A stretch of DNA of 44,974 nucleotides, from the NCBI GenBank assembly GCA_945861785.1, contig CAMAWD010000049.1:1-44974 (forward strand), in the 5' to 3' direction. The notes under the pieces were generated by a model that saw only the letters and a program-made list of their open reading frames with translations, had not been told where the DNA came from and searched no databases. Below, in pieces: positions 16,714 to 26,530 of this stretch; positions within the stretch are counted from its first letter, which is position 1, and every line of letters begins with the position of its first letter. Position numbers and translations under genes: made by a program. This DNA comes from Rhodoferax sp. OV413 (GTDB lineage Bacteria > Pseudomonadota > Gammaproteobacteria > Burkholderiales > Burkholderiaceae_C).

Positions 16714-18039
16714 ATGGCAGACCCGAAACCCAAGCTTGACATCCAGGCAGCTGCCCCGCCCACCGTGACCCCACCCCCTCCCAAAAAGACGCCCCTCCAA
16801 CACTTCCGCGCGACTGACGCACGCGGCGTGGCCCAACTGGCGACCCAGGCAACGGTGGGCGTTACGCGGATCGTGGAAGGAGTCCACCAGTCGGTATTGC
16901 GCTCGCTGGGCACGACCGGCGGCAAGCAGCCTGGCCAGACAAGCGGCGTCACCGGGCTGGTGTACCGCAGTGTCGAGGCGATCGCCCAATTGCTCGGCAA
17001 AGGAGCCGACGCGGTGATGGCCCGGCTGCAGCCCCTGCTGGAAATGACGGACCAGGCCGCCCCCGAAAGTCCCCAGCGCGAAGCGGTTCTGGCGGCGCTG
17101 AATGGCGTCATGGGTGACCGCCTGGCGGCCACTGGAAACCCCTTTGCGACCCGCATGACGCTGCGTTTTCGGGGCATTGAAGTCCAGCCGCAGGCCTTGC
17201 CAGCCGAGCTTGCGTCAAGCAGCAAGGCCATCCTTCTGATCCACGGCTTGTGCATGAACGACCTGCAGTGGCAGACACAACAGGATGGCCAGCCCTTCGA
17301 CCACGGTGCATCGTTGGGCGCAGCAATGCAGGCGCCGGCACTGTACCTGCGTTACAACTCCGGGCGCCACGTGTCCGAGAACGGCGCCGCACTTTGCGCC
17401 ACGCTGGAGCAACTGGTGGTGCGGCCCGGCAACACACTCGAAAACCTGGCCGTCGTGGCCCACAGCATGGGCGGCCTGGTCATCCGCAGCGCCCTGCACC
17501 AGGCCACCGAACGCGGCCAGCGCTGGCCCGCCGCAATCAAGAACATCGTGTTCCTGGGCACGCCACACCACGGCGCCCCGCTGGAACGCGCCGGCAACTG
17601 GGTCGATGAGTTGCTTGGAAGCACGCCGTGGAGCGCACCATTTGCCAGGCTTGGGCAACTGCGCAGCGCCGGAATCACCGACCTGCGTTATGGTCTTGTC
17701 GCCGATGCAGAATGGCGCGGTCACGAACGGTTTCGACGCCAACCCGACCGGCGCCTGCACGTGCCACTGCCTGAGGGCATCGCCTGTTACGCGGTCGCGG
17801 CAACGGTCGCCGCCAAACGCAGCCCGCTTGCCGACCGGCTGGTCGGTGACGGGCTGGTGCCGCTTCAGAGTGCGCTGGGGCAACATAAAGACCCGCTGCG
17901 CACCCTGGCATTTGCCAAGTCGTCGCAATACATCGCCTGGCGCACCCACCACATGGCGCTGCTGCACAGCCCGCAAGTTGCAGCGCAGATGCTGCGGTGG
18001 CTTGCCCCGGCCCAGGACGGGGCTTGCGCAGGACCTTGA
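16714..18039 (+). CDS. Alpha/beta hydrolase of the lipase/PGAP1-like type
   Basis: A 441-residue serine hydrolase. The oxyanion region LIHGLCMND begins near residue 174; the nucleophile elbow AHSMGG has S251; likely acid D379 (GDGLVPLQS) and histidine H413 (RTHHMALL) follow. The [14 protein letters not shown] stretch is typical of PGAP1-like and lipase family members that act on membrane-linked esters. The first 160 residues include a proline-rich stretch (residues 14-30) and a helical region of unknown role. There is no signal peptide. The gene follows vapC by two bases and its stop overlaps the htpG -35 box. Substrate unknown. Confidence 0.8.
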   Translation: MADPKPKLDIQAAAPPTVTPPPPKKTPLQHFRATDARGVAQLATQATVGVTRIVEGVHQSVLRSLGTTGGKQPGQTSGVTGLVYRSVEAIAQLLGKGADAVMARLQPLLEMTDQAAPESPQREAVLAALNGVMGDRLAATGNPFATRMTLRFRGIEVQPQALPAELASSSKAILLIHGLCMNDLQWQTQQDGQPFDHGASLGAAMQAPALYLRYNSGRHVSENGAALCATLEQLVVRPGNTLENLAVVAHSMGGLVIRSALHQATERGQRWPAAIKNIVFLGTPHHGAPLERAGNWVDELLGSTPWSAPFARLGQLRSAGITDLRYGLVADAEWRGHERFRRQPDRRLHVPLPEGIACYAVAATVAAKRSPLADRLVGDGLVPLQSALGQHKDPLRTLAFAKSSQYIAWRTHHMALLHSPQVAAQMLRWLAPAQDGACAGP

Positions 18040-18061
18040 ACCGGGGCCGATCGCCCATAAT
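18035..18061 (+). promoter_or_regulatory. Sigma-32-type heat-shock promoter of htpG
   Basis: CTTGAA (18035-18040) followed after 13 bases by CCCATAAT (18054-18061) closely matches the sigma-32 pattern CTTGAA-N13/15-CCCCATNT. The -35 box covers the stop codon of the upstream hydrolase. Transcription would begin near 18068, giving a leader of about 66 bases. Around the start, GCGGGTTGCCCGC can form a small hairpin. The htpG start codon is preceded by CCCATTTCCCTT, which lacks a Shine-Dalgarno sequence. Confidence 0.75.
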
Positions 18062-18133
18062 TGCGGGTTGCCCGCACCATTGCAAGATGGCTTGGGCAGC
18101 CCGTTCCAATTTGAATCCAACCCCATTTCCCTT

Positions 18134-20119
<1,986 letters not shown>

Positions 20120-20759
20120 GCTGGGGCAGCTGGTACTGGCTGCCTGGCAACAAGGCCCAAAGCGGCACGGCCTCGACACCGTCCGCTATCTCGTACCGGT
20201 GTGATCCTGGGTACACCACGTACAGCGCATCAAGCTTCAGGTCGTGCATCGCAATACGCATGCTGTGCGTGAGCCGGGGAGCGTCTGCACGCTTGAACTC
20301 CACGCCAATACGCTGGCGCCCCTTGAGCATCAGGAGGTCCAGTTCGGCACCTTGATGGGTGGCCCAAAAAAAGGCCTCGTCCGGGCGCGCAATACGCAGT
20401 ACCTGCTCCAACGCGAAACCCTCCCAACTGGCGCCACAGGAAGGGTGCGTCACGAGTTCCGCGAGGTACTTGACCCCCATCAGCATATGCAGCAGCCCGG
20501 TATCGCGAAAGTAGATCTTGGGGGCCTTGACCTGCCGTTTGCCCAGGTTCTCATGCCAGGGCTGCAATTGCCTGACCATCAAGGTCTGCGTCAGAGTGTC
20601 GAGGTAGCGGCGTATGGTGGGCTCGGCAACCCCCATGGACTGCGCCGACGGCGCTGCCGACCAGGTTTGTCCGTGGCAGTGGGCAAGCATCCGCCAGAAC
20701 CGAAGCATCGCGGGCGATTCAACGCGGTACGGACGGCGGACTCCAGGCGATCACGGTTC

Positions 20760-20822
20760 AGCATGACGTCATGCTAGCGAAATTTCCATGAAATTGGAAC
20801 ATCCAATATTCGAATTTCATGG
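20760..20822. promoter_or_regulatory. Nested palindromes upstream of the AAA/DUF4143 relic
   Basis: AGCATGACGTCATGCT (20760-20775) is a perfect 16-bp palindrome that includes the start codon of the relic. Next to it, CCATGAAATT (20786-20795) is matched by AATTTCATGG (20813-20822), and inside that pair ATTGG (20794-20798) faces CCAAT (20803-20807). The stretch is AT-rich against its surroundings. It is probably the old promoter and operator of the relic. No other gene signal is seen between 20765 and 20911. Confidence 0.45.
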
Positions 20823-20911
20823 GGAAATGAACACAGCGCCACAGTGTCCTTGCGCCGGGAACAGGGCATTGCCGGGGAAAAGGGCAAACAGGTGAGGCGC
20901 CGGTTGCGGAT

Positions 20912-21754
20912 TCAGTTCGGCAACAAGGCCGCCAGGCTCTGCACCGGTCGGCGCAGCGTCGGGTCGAAGGGGTTGATCTTCGGGCCGATCGTCTGCGCTT
21001 CGCGCTTGAGCAACTCGACCACCGTGGGCAAGCGCTCGGGCCCAAGGCGCCCGGTGATGGTCCCCACGCTCAAAGCGGCGACCGCGCGGCCATCGCGCCC
21101 ACACACCGGCACAGCGACACCGGCCATGCCTTCGAGCAGTCCGGTATTGCGGGCCGCGTAACCCAGAGCACGCACGTTCTCGATCTCGGTGCGCAGATAG
21201 ACCTCGTCGAACATGCCCAGTTCGCGGATGCGCGGCAGATTGAAACGGATCACTTCTTCGCGTTCGGCTTCGGGCAGGAACGCCAGGATCGCCAGGCTCC
21301 CCTGGCCGATGCCCAAGGCGATGCGCCCACCGATATCGCCGGTGAAGGAGCGGATCGGAAACGGGCCTTCGCTGCGGTCCAGGCACACGGCGTCGAACCC
21401 GCTGCGCGCCAGTACAAAGATCGTGTCGCCCAGGCTGGCGCACAAGCGCAACAAGGCCGGGCGGCACAGGTCGCGCAGGTTCATCGGGTTGCCGGCACGT
21501 GCGGCCAGCACAAAAAGCCCGATGCCAAGCCGATACCGCTTGGTGCGGGCATCCTGCTCGACAACATCCTCGGCCACGAGCGACACCAGCGTGCGGTGCA
21601 CCGTGGCCTGGGTCAGGCCGACCGCCTTGGCAAGCTGCGTCACCCGTGCCCCTTCGGGCGGGGCCTGCGCCAGCAGGCGGATGATCGCGAAGGCGCGCTG
21701 GAGGTTGCCGACGCCCGGGTTGAGAGACCCAAGTGTTTCATTTTTCGAAATCAT
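20912..21754 (-). CDS. IclR-family transcriptional regulator
   Basis: A 280-residue regulator. The N-terminal winged helix-turn-helix (about residues 15-75) contains VTQLAKAVGLTQATVHRTL. The C-terminal IclR effector domain follows with GRIALGIGQGSLAILAF and GLLEGMAGVAVPV, which line the small-molecule pocket. IclR proteins act as repressors or activators of adjacent catabolic operons. The gene is divergent from the ABC-dehydrogenase operon that begins at 21930, and the 175-base gap carries ATTCC/GGAAT half-sites typical of this family. It therefore most likely controls that operon in response to its substrate or a pathway intermediate. Confidence 0.93.
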   Translation of the reverse strand: MISKNETLGSLNPGVGNLQRAFAIIRLLAQAPPEGARVTQLAKAVGLTQATVHRTLVSLVAEDVVEQDARTKRYRLGIGLFVLAARAGNPMNLRDLCRPALLRLCASLGDTIFVLARSGFDAVCLDRSEGPFPIRSFTGDIGGRIALGIGQGSLAILAFLPEAEREEVIRFNLPRIRELGMFDEVYLRTEIENVRALGYAARNTGLLEGMAGVAVPVCGRDGRAVAALSVGTITGRLGPERLPTVVELLKREAQTIGPKINPFDPTLRRPVQSLAALLPN

Positions 21755-21775
21755 TGGTCAATACTACCGAAGAAA

Positions 21776-21823
21776 ATTCCGTTGAATGGAATAAATTTGA
21801 AATATATGTCGTGTAGTGGAATA
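21776..21823. promoter_or_regulatory. IclR-type operator half-sites in the divergent gap
   Basis: ATTCC (21776-21780) faces GGAAT (21788-21792) across seven bases, and the same TGGAATA word returns 30 bases later (21817-21823), close to three helical turns. TGGAA/TTCCA half-sites are known for several IclR proteins. The stretch is AT-rich and lies just upstream of the iclR-type start and about 110 bases upstream of the transporter gene. GAGGAG (near 21919-21924) is the ribosome-binding site of the transporter gene. Confidence 0.5.
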
Positions 21824-21929
21824 CCCCGTTGACGACCGCCGCAACTCAAAACATCATCTGCTTCGACACCTCCGCGTGGTGGTCACCCCCCCGGTGGGGA
21901 CCGTCAGACGCGGTGGTGAGGAGTTTGCA

Positions 21930-23027
21930 ATGTCCTTCCTGACGCTTGACGACGTATCCAAGTTCTACGGGCCCCAATGTGTCGTGGCCAACATGAGCCT
22001 GAGCGTTCAAAAAGGCGAGTTCGTCTCGCTGCTCGGCCCGTCCGGCTGTGGCAAGACCACGACCTTGCAGATGGTCGCGGGTTTTGCCGACGTGACGAGT
22101 GGGCGCATCGTGCTCGACGGCCGCGACATCACCCATGCCAAGGCCAATACCCGCGGGCTCGGGATCGTGTTCCAGAGTTACGCGCTGTTCCCGCACATGA
22201 CCGTGTTCGACAACGTCAGTTTCGGCCTGGAGATGCGGGGCATGCCCAAGGCCGAGCGGCGCGAGCGCGTGAGCGCTGCACTGGCCCTGGTCCATCTCGA
22301 ACAACACGCCACGCGTTATCCCCGTGAATTGTCTGGCGGCCAGCGCCAGCGCGTGGCGCTTGGGCGCGCGCTGGTGATCGAGCCGCCGGTGCTGCTGCTC
22401 GACGAGCCGCTCTCCAACCTGGACGCCAAGCTGCGCGAGGAAATGCAGTTCGAGCTGCGCCAGATCCAGCGCAAGGTCGGCACAACCACCATCATGGTCA
22501 CGCACGACCAGACCGAAGCCATGTCGATCAGCGACCGGGTGGTGGTGATGCAGGCCGGCCGGGTGACACAGGTCGACGCGCCCTACCGGCTGTACGAGCA
22601 GCCGCAAACGCGCTTCATCTCCTCCTTTGTCGGCAAGGCCAACCTGCTGTCGGGCCGCGTGAGCAGCGCCGGGGCCACGGCACGGATCGACCTCGGCGGC
22701 GTCAAGGTCGATATCGACGGGGCCGGCTTGTCCCTGGGGCGTGACCTTTCGCTGAGTCTGCGGCCGGAAAAAATCCGCTTCGTGCCCACCGGGCAGGGAC
22801 AACTCGACGGTGTGGTCACGGCACGGTTCTTTCTTGGCAGCCAGTGGCTGTTCCACCTCGACACACCGGTGGGCCCGCTGCTCGTGGCCTGCCCGAATGG
22901 GGATGCCCCGCCCCTGGAGGAGCGCCAGCAAACCGGCCTGGCCTGGGCGACGGGCTCCCTGCGTGTACTGCCGCAGGAGGGCTCCGCAGACCCGGCCATG
23001 GCCACCCCGGCAATGCAGGAGACCTAG
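21930..23027 (+). CDS. Polyamine/iron-type ABC transporter ATP-binding protein (PotA-like)
   Basis: A 365-residue ATPase. Walker A is GPSGCGKTT, signature LSGGQRQR, Walker B VLLLDEPLSNLD and the switch histidine is in VTHDQTEAM. A TOBE domain follows from about residue 285 and regulates transport in this family. The spermidine/putrescine importer group (PotA, PotG) is the closest match, but members also carry opines, 2-aminoethylphosphonate or other amines. GAGGAG seven bases before ATG 21930 fixes the start. It is the first gene of an operon with two permeases, three dehydrogenase subunits, a binding protein and an aldehyde dehydrogenase. Its stop overlaps the next start (TAGTG). Confidence 0.93.
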   Translation: MSFLTLDDVSKFYGPQCVVANMSLSVQKGEFVSLLGPSGCGKTTTLQMVAGFADVTSGRIVLDGRDITHAKANTRGLGIVFQSYALFPHMTVFDNVSFGLEMRGMPKAERRERVSAALALVHLEQHATRYPRELSGGQRQRVALGRALVIEPPVLLLDEPLSNLDAKLREEMQFELRQIQRKVGTTTIMVTHDQTEAMSISDRVVVMQAGRVTQVDAPYRLYEQPQTRFISSFVGKANLLSGRVSSAGATARIDLGGVKVDIDGAGLSLGRDLSLSLRPEKIRFVPTGQGQLDGVVTARFFLGSQWLFHLDTPVGPLLVACPNGDAPPLEERQQTGLAWATGSLRVLPQEGSADPAMATPAMQET

Positions 23028-23884
23028 TGGCGGCACAACGCGCGACCGCTGCGCCCTGGGCCTTGTCTGCGCCCGCGTTGCTGCTGTTCAGTTGCCTGCT
23101 GCTGGTGCCGCTCGGCCTGACGGCGATCCTGTCGTTCCAGGTGTTTGACCACGCCACCGGGGTGAAGAACGCCTTCACGCTGGCCCATTACGCCGCCGTG
23201 CTGGGTGACGAGTACTACTACGGCATTTTCTGGCGCACGTTCTGGATCGCCGGGCTCACCACTCTGATCTGCCTGGCCATTGGCGCCCCGGAAGCCTATG
23301 TGCTCAGCCGCATGGGCGACCCCTGGCGGTCGATCTTCCTGCTGGTGGTGCTGGCGCCGCTGCTGGTGTCGGTGGTGGTGCGGGCCTTTGGCTGGAGCAT
23401 GCTGCTGGGCCCGCAGGGCGTGTTCAACCAGGCGCTGCGCGCCATCGGGCTGGAGCCGGTGCGCATCCTGTACACCGAAACCGCGGTTGTCATCGCCCTG
23501 GTGCACGTGATGCTGCCATTCATGGTGATCCCGGTCTGGACCTCGCTGCAAAAGCTCGACCCGGGCGTGGAAAACGCGGCGCTGTCGCTGTCGGCCTCCC
23601 ACTTCACCACCTTGCGCCGGATCGTGCTGCCGCAGGTTCTGCCGGGCATCTTGTCGGGCAGCCTGATTGTGTTTGGTCTGAGCGCAAGCGCCTTTGCCAT
23701 CCCCGGCCTGCTGGGTGGGCGCCGACTCAAGATGGTGGCCACTGTGGTGTACGACGAATACCTGCACGAACTGAACTGGCCGCTGGGCGCCGCCGTGGCG
23801 TTGATCTTGCTGCTTGCCAACCTGGCCGTGATGCTGAGCTACAACCGCGTGCTGGAAGGCCGCTACAAAAAGTCGCTGGGGTAG
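23027..23884 (+). CDS. ABC transporter permease (PotB-like)
   Basis: A 285-residue inner-membrane permease of the spermidine/putrescine type with six predicted membrane segments. The EAA coupling loop is ENAALSLSASHFTTLRRIVLPQVLPG (within residues 180-206), split by the conserved glycine-proline turn. GTG 23027 overlaps the preceding TAG stop and has AGGAG five bases upstream, so it is preferred to the longer open frame. It forms the channel with the permease encoded next. Confidence 0.92.
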   Translation: MAAQRATAAPWALSAPALLLFSCLLLVPLGLTAILSFQVFDHATGVKNAFTLAHYAAVLGDEYYYGIFWRTFWIAGLTTLICLAIGAPEAYVLSRMGDPWRSIFLLVVLAPLLVSVVVRAFGWSMLLGPQGVFNQALRAIGLEPVRILYTETAVVIALVHVMLPFMVIPVWTSLQKLDPGVENAALSLSASHFTTLRRIVLPQVLPGILSGSLIVFGLSASAFAIPGLLGGRRLKMVATVVYDEYLHELNWPLGAAVALILLLANLAVMLSYNRVLEGRYKKSLG

Positions 23885-23891
23885 CCGCAAC

Positions 23892-24686
23892 ATGTCCAGG
23901 AACGGCCCCGTCGCGCTGTGCTTCAATGCATTGGTCATCGCGTTCATGCTGGCCCCGCTGCTGATCGTCTGCATCATCGCGTTCACCCCTGAAAACACCC
24001 TGACGTTTCCCACCACCCGGTTGTCGTTGCGCTGGTTCAAGGCGGTTTTTGCGCACCCCGACTTCGTCCAGTCGTTCTGGAACAGCCTGTGGCTGGCCTT
24101 GTCGTCGGCCTCACTGGCCACCCTGATCGCGGTGCCGGCTGGCCTGGCCATCACGCGCTACGAATTCGCTGGGCGCGACGCCCTGAATGCGCTGTTCCTG
24201 TCGCCGCTGATCGTTCCACACCTGGTGCTGGGGGTGGCGATGTTGCGCCTGTTCTCGCTGATGGGTGCTGCGGGCAGCTTCTTCTGGCTGGTGCTGGCCC
24301 ATGTCGTCATCGTGACGCCGTATGTGCTGCGGCTTGTCGTGGCCGCGGCTGCGGGGTTCGACCGCAGCTGTGAACATGCGGCCCTGTCCCTGGGTGCCGG
24401 CAACTTCACGGTGTTCCGGCGGATCACGCTGCCGATGATCCTGCCAGGGGTCACGGGGGGCTGGCTGCTGGCCTTCATCAACAGCTTCGACGAGGTAACG
24501 ATGTCGATTTTCGTGACTGCGCCGTCGACCGTCACGCTGCCGGTGCGCATGTACATGTACGCCACCGAATCGATCGATCCGCTCATGGCCGCAGCGTCGG
24601 CGCTGATGGTGGCTTTCACAGCGGCGGTCATGGTGGTGCTGGACCGCCTGTATGGCCTGGACCGCATCCTGGTGGGCAGCAAATGA
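23892..24686 (+). CDS. ABC transporter permease (PotC-like)
   Basis: A 264-residue inner-membrane permease, six membrane segments. The coupling loop EHAALSLGAGNFTVFRRITL lies near residues 160-180 and the conserved SFDEVTMSIFV follows near 200. It pairs with the PotB-like permease, with which it shares operon and spacing of seven bases. Its ATGA stop overlap with the iron-sulfur subunit gene couples transport and the first catabolic enzyme. Confidence 0.93.
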   Translation: MSRNGPVALCFNALVIAFMLAPLLIVCIIAFTPENTLTFPTTRLSLRWFKAVFAHPDFVQSFWNSLWLALSSASLATLIAVPAGLAITRYEFAGRDALNALFLSPLIVPHLVLGVAMLRLFSLMGAAGSFFWLVLAHVVIVTPYVLRLVVAAAAGFDRSCEHAALSLGAGNFTVFRRITLPMILPGVTGGWLLAFINSFDEVTMSIFVTAPSTVTLPVRMYMYATESIDPLMAAASALMVAFTAAVMVVLDRLYGLDRILVGSK

Positions 24687-25006
24687 CCCAGCGCGAAGTC
24701 GGCGGGTCGCCCACAGCCCCACAGTTCGTGCGCCTGGCAGAAACACGGCGCGAGCGTGTCGGCTTCATGCTCGACGGTGCTGCGTGCGAGGGCCTGGCCG
24801 GCGACACGGTCCTGACCGCCATACTGACCCACGGCGCAACACTGCGGCACACCGAATTCAGCGGTGAAGCGCGGGCCGGTTTTTGTCTGATGGGCGCCTG
24901 CCAGGACTGCTGGGTGTTGACGGAAAGTGGCCAGCGCCTGCGCGCCTGCTCGACCTTCATCGCGCCGGACATGCGCCTGCTGACGCGCCAGGGCACTTCG
25001 CCATGA
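24683..25006 (+). CDS. [2Fe-2S] subunit of HcnABC-like amine dehydrogenase
   Basis: A 107-residue ferredoxin-like protein of the Fer2_4 type. Cysteines C68, C73, C76 and C89 have the C-x4-C-x2-C...C spacing of a plant-type [2Fe-2S] cluster. In HcnABC (glycine to cyanide), the octopine/nopaline oxidases and the heterotrimeric D-hydroxyproline dehydrogenase, a small subunit like this passes electrons from the FAD subunits. It overlaps both its upstream permease gene and the downstream FAD subunit by ATGA, so the three are made together. No signal peptide; the complex is probably at the inner face of the membrane. Confidence 0.9.
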   Translation: MTQREVGGSPTAPQFVRLAETRRERVGFMLDGAACEGLAGDTVLTAILTHGATLRHTEFSGEARAGFCLMGACQDCWVLTESGQRLRACSTFIAPDMRLLTRQGTSP

Positions 25007-26406
25007 CAACGTCGGTACGACCGGTCATCGTCGGCGCCGGGCCAGCCGGCATCCGTGCCGCACAGACGCTGGTGGCACAGGGTCTGCGCCCGGTCGTGAT
25101 CGACGAAGCGCCGCGCTGGGGCGGCCAGATCTACCGCCAGCCACCGGCACATTTCGAGCGCTCGAAGAAGACACTGTACGGCTTCGAGGCAGGCCGGGCC
25201 GACGCGGTTCACAGCGCCATGGCGCAACTGCTGCGCCAGGTCGACTACCGCCCCGACACCCTGGCCTGGAACGCCGAAGGCGGCCAGCTCGACCTGCTGC
25301 ACCAGGCGCAAACATCGACCATCGCGTACTCCCACCTGGTTGTTGCCACCGGCGCGACCGACCGGGTGCTGCCGCTCCCCGGCTGGACCACACCGGGCGT
25401 TTTCACGCTCGGCGGCGCCCAGGTCGCGCTCAAGTTCCAGGGCTGCGCCATTGGCCGGCGCGTCGTGTTCCTGGGCACCGGCCCGCTGCTGTACCTGATC
25501 GCCTACCAGTACACACGGGCCGGCGCAGATGTGGCAGCGGTGCTCGACACGGCACACCTGTGCGACCAGCTGGCGGCCCTGCCGGCGCTCATGGCACAAC
25601 CGGCGCTGCTGGCCAAGGGCATGTACTACGTGGGCTGGCTGCGCGCCCATGGCGTGCCATTGCACGGAGGTGTGCGACCACTTCGCATCGTGGGCGACAC
25701 ACGCGTCGAAGCGCTGGCCTGGGCCGACAAGCGCGGCGAGCACCTGCTGCCCTGTGATGCGGTGGGCATGGGGTACGCGCTGCGCAGCGAGACCCAGCTG
25801 GCAGATATCCTGGGTTGCCGCTTCCAATTCGACACCCTGCAGCGTGCCTGGTTGCCCGAACGCGACCCGGCCGGGCGCTCCAGCGTGGCCGGCGTCTACC
25901 TGGCTGGTGATGGCGCAGGCACCATGGGCGCCGACGCCGCCGAATGGGCCGGAGAACGCGCGGCATGGGCTCTGCTGGCCGATGCCGGGCGCCCTGCGGG
26001 CGCGACCAACGCGACACGGATCGCCGCGCTCGATGCCCGGCTGGCGCGCAGCACGCGATTTCGGGCCGGCCTGGAGCGCGCTTTCCCGTTCCCGCTCCAA
26101 TGGGCGGCGCAGGCACCCGACGAACTCGTCGTATGCCGTTGTGAAGAGGTCACGGCAGGCGAACTGCGGCAAACCGCCACCGTGACCGGCGCCACCGATA
26201 TCAACGTCGTCAAGGCCGCGTGCCGTGTCGGCATGGGCCGCTGCCAGGGGCGCATGTGCGCCGCCGCGGCCAGCGAGATCCTGGCGCATTGCACCGGCCT
26301 GCCGCTGCCGGCTGTGGGCCGGCTGCGCGGCCAGGCCCCTGTGAAGCCGATTCCCTTCATGGTCGCCCAAGCCGCCGCCGCACCGCATCAAGGGGCGCCC
26401 GCATGA
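25003..26406 (+). CDS. FAD/NAD(P)-binding subunit with BFD-like [2Fe-2S] domain (HcnB-like)
   Basis: A 467-residue flavoprotein. The Rossmann motif GAGPAG is at residues 11-16, a second nucleotide site (FLGTGPLLYL) near 155-165 and the FAD-end motif VYLAGDGAGTMGADAA near 305-320. The C-terminal part has C378-x-C380 and C414-x4-C419 (CRCEE...CQGRMC), a BFD-like iron-sulfur domain. This is the HcnB/OoxA/hydroxyproline dehydrogenase alpha type, which accepts electrons from the catalytic subunit. The start overlaps the previous stop (ATGA). Its own stop overlaps the first of two tandem micro-ORFs. Confidence 0.9.
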   Translation: MTTSVRPVIVGAGPAGIRAAQTLVAQGLRPVVIDEAPRWGGQIYRQPPAHFERSKKTLYGFEAGRADAVHSAMAQLLRQVDYRPDTLAWNAEGGQLDLLHQAQTSTIAYSHLVVATGATDRVLPLPGWTTPGVFTLGGAQVALKFQGCAIGRRVVFLGTGPLLYLIAYQYTRAGADVAAVLDTAHLCDQLAALPALMAQPALLAKGMYYVGWLRAHGVPLHGGVRPLRIVGDTRVEALAWADKRGEHLLPCDAVGMGYALRSETQLADILGCRFQFDTLQRAWLPERDPAGRSSVAGVYLAGDGAGTMGADAAEWAGERAAWALLADAGRPAGATNATRIAALDARLARSTRFRAGLERAFPFPLQWAAQAPDELVVCRCEEVTAGELRQTATVTGATDINVVKAACRVGMGRCQGRMCAAAASEILAHCTGLPLPAVGRLRGQAPVKPIPFMVAQAAAAPHQGAPA

Positions 26407-26468
26407 GCGCCGCGCCGGGCCGCCCCAAGCAAGCTCGAACCGCAGTGCGCAGCATGGAGGTTGCCTGA
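26403..26468 (+). CDS. Micro-ORF A, 21 codons, translational-coupling repeat
   Basis: The frame starts with ATGAGC overlapping the stop of the FAD subunit and encodes 21 residues with the core GRPKQARTAVRSMEVA. Its TGA overlaps the ATG of micro-ORF B (TGATG). GGAGG at 26456-26460, inside its codons 18-20, sits seven bases before that ATG. DNA and peptide closely resemble copy B next to it and copy C at 43002-43067. I do not know a named family. The peptide may be unimportant, the value lying in keeping ribosomes moving between genes. Confidence 0.6.
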   Translation: MSAAPGRPKQARTAVRSMEVA

Positions 26469-26530
26469 TGAGCGCCGCACGGCCGCCCGAAGGCGCTCGT
26501 GCCGAAGTGCGCAGCACGGAGGTTGCCTGA
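26468..26530 (+). CDS. Micro-ORF B, 20 codons, tandem copy of A
   Basis: Twenty codons with the core RPPEGARAEVRSTEVA, starting in the TGATG overlap with copy A and ending in a TGATG overlap with the DAO-type dehydrogenase gene. The same GGAGGTTGCCTGATG end (GGAGG seven bases before the ATG) provides the ribosome-binding site of the next gene. It differs from A by a three-base gap and scattered substitutions, so the tandem is a duplication that has diverged, not a recent copy error. Expression is implied by the unbroken coupling but not shown. Confidence 0.6.
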   Translation: MSAARPPEGARAEVRSTEVA

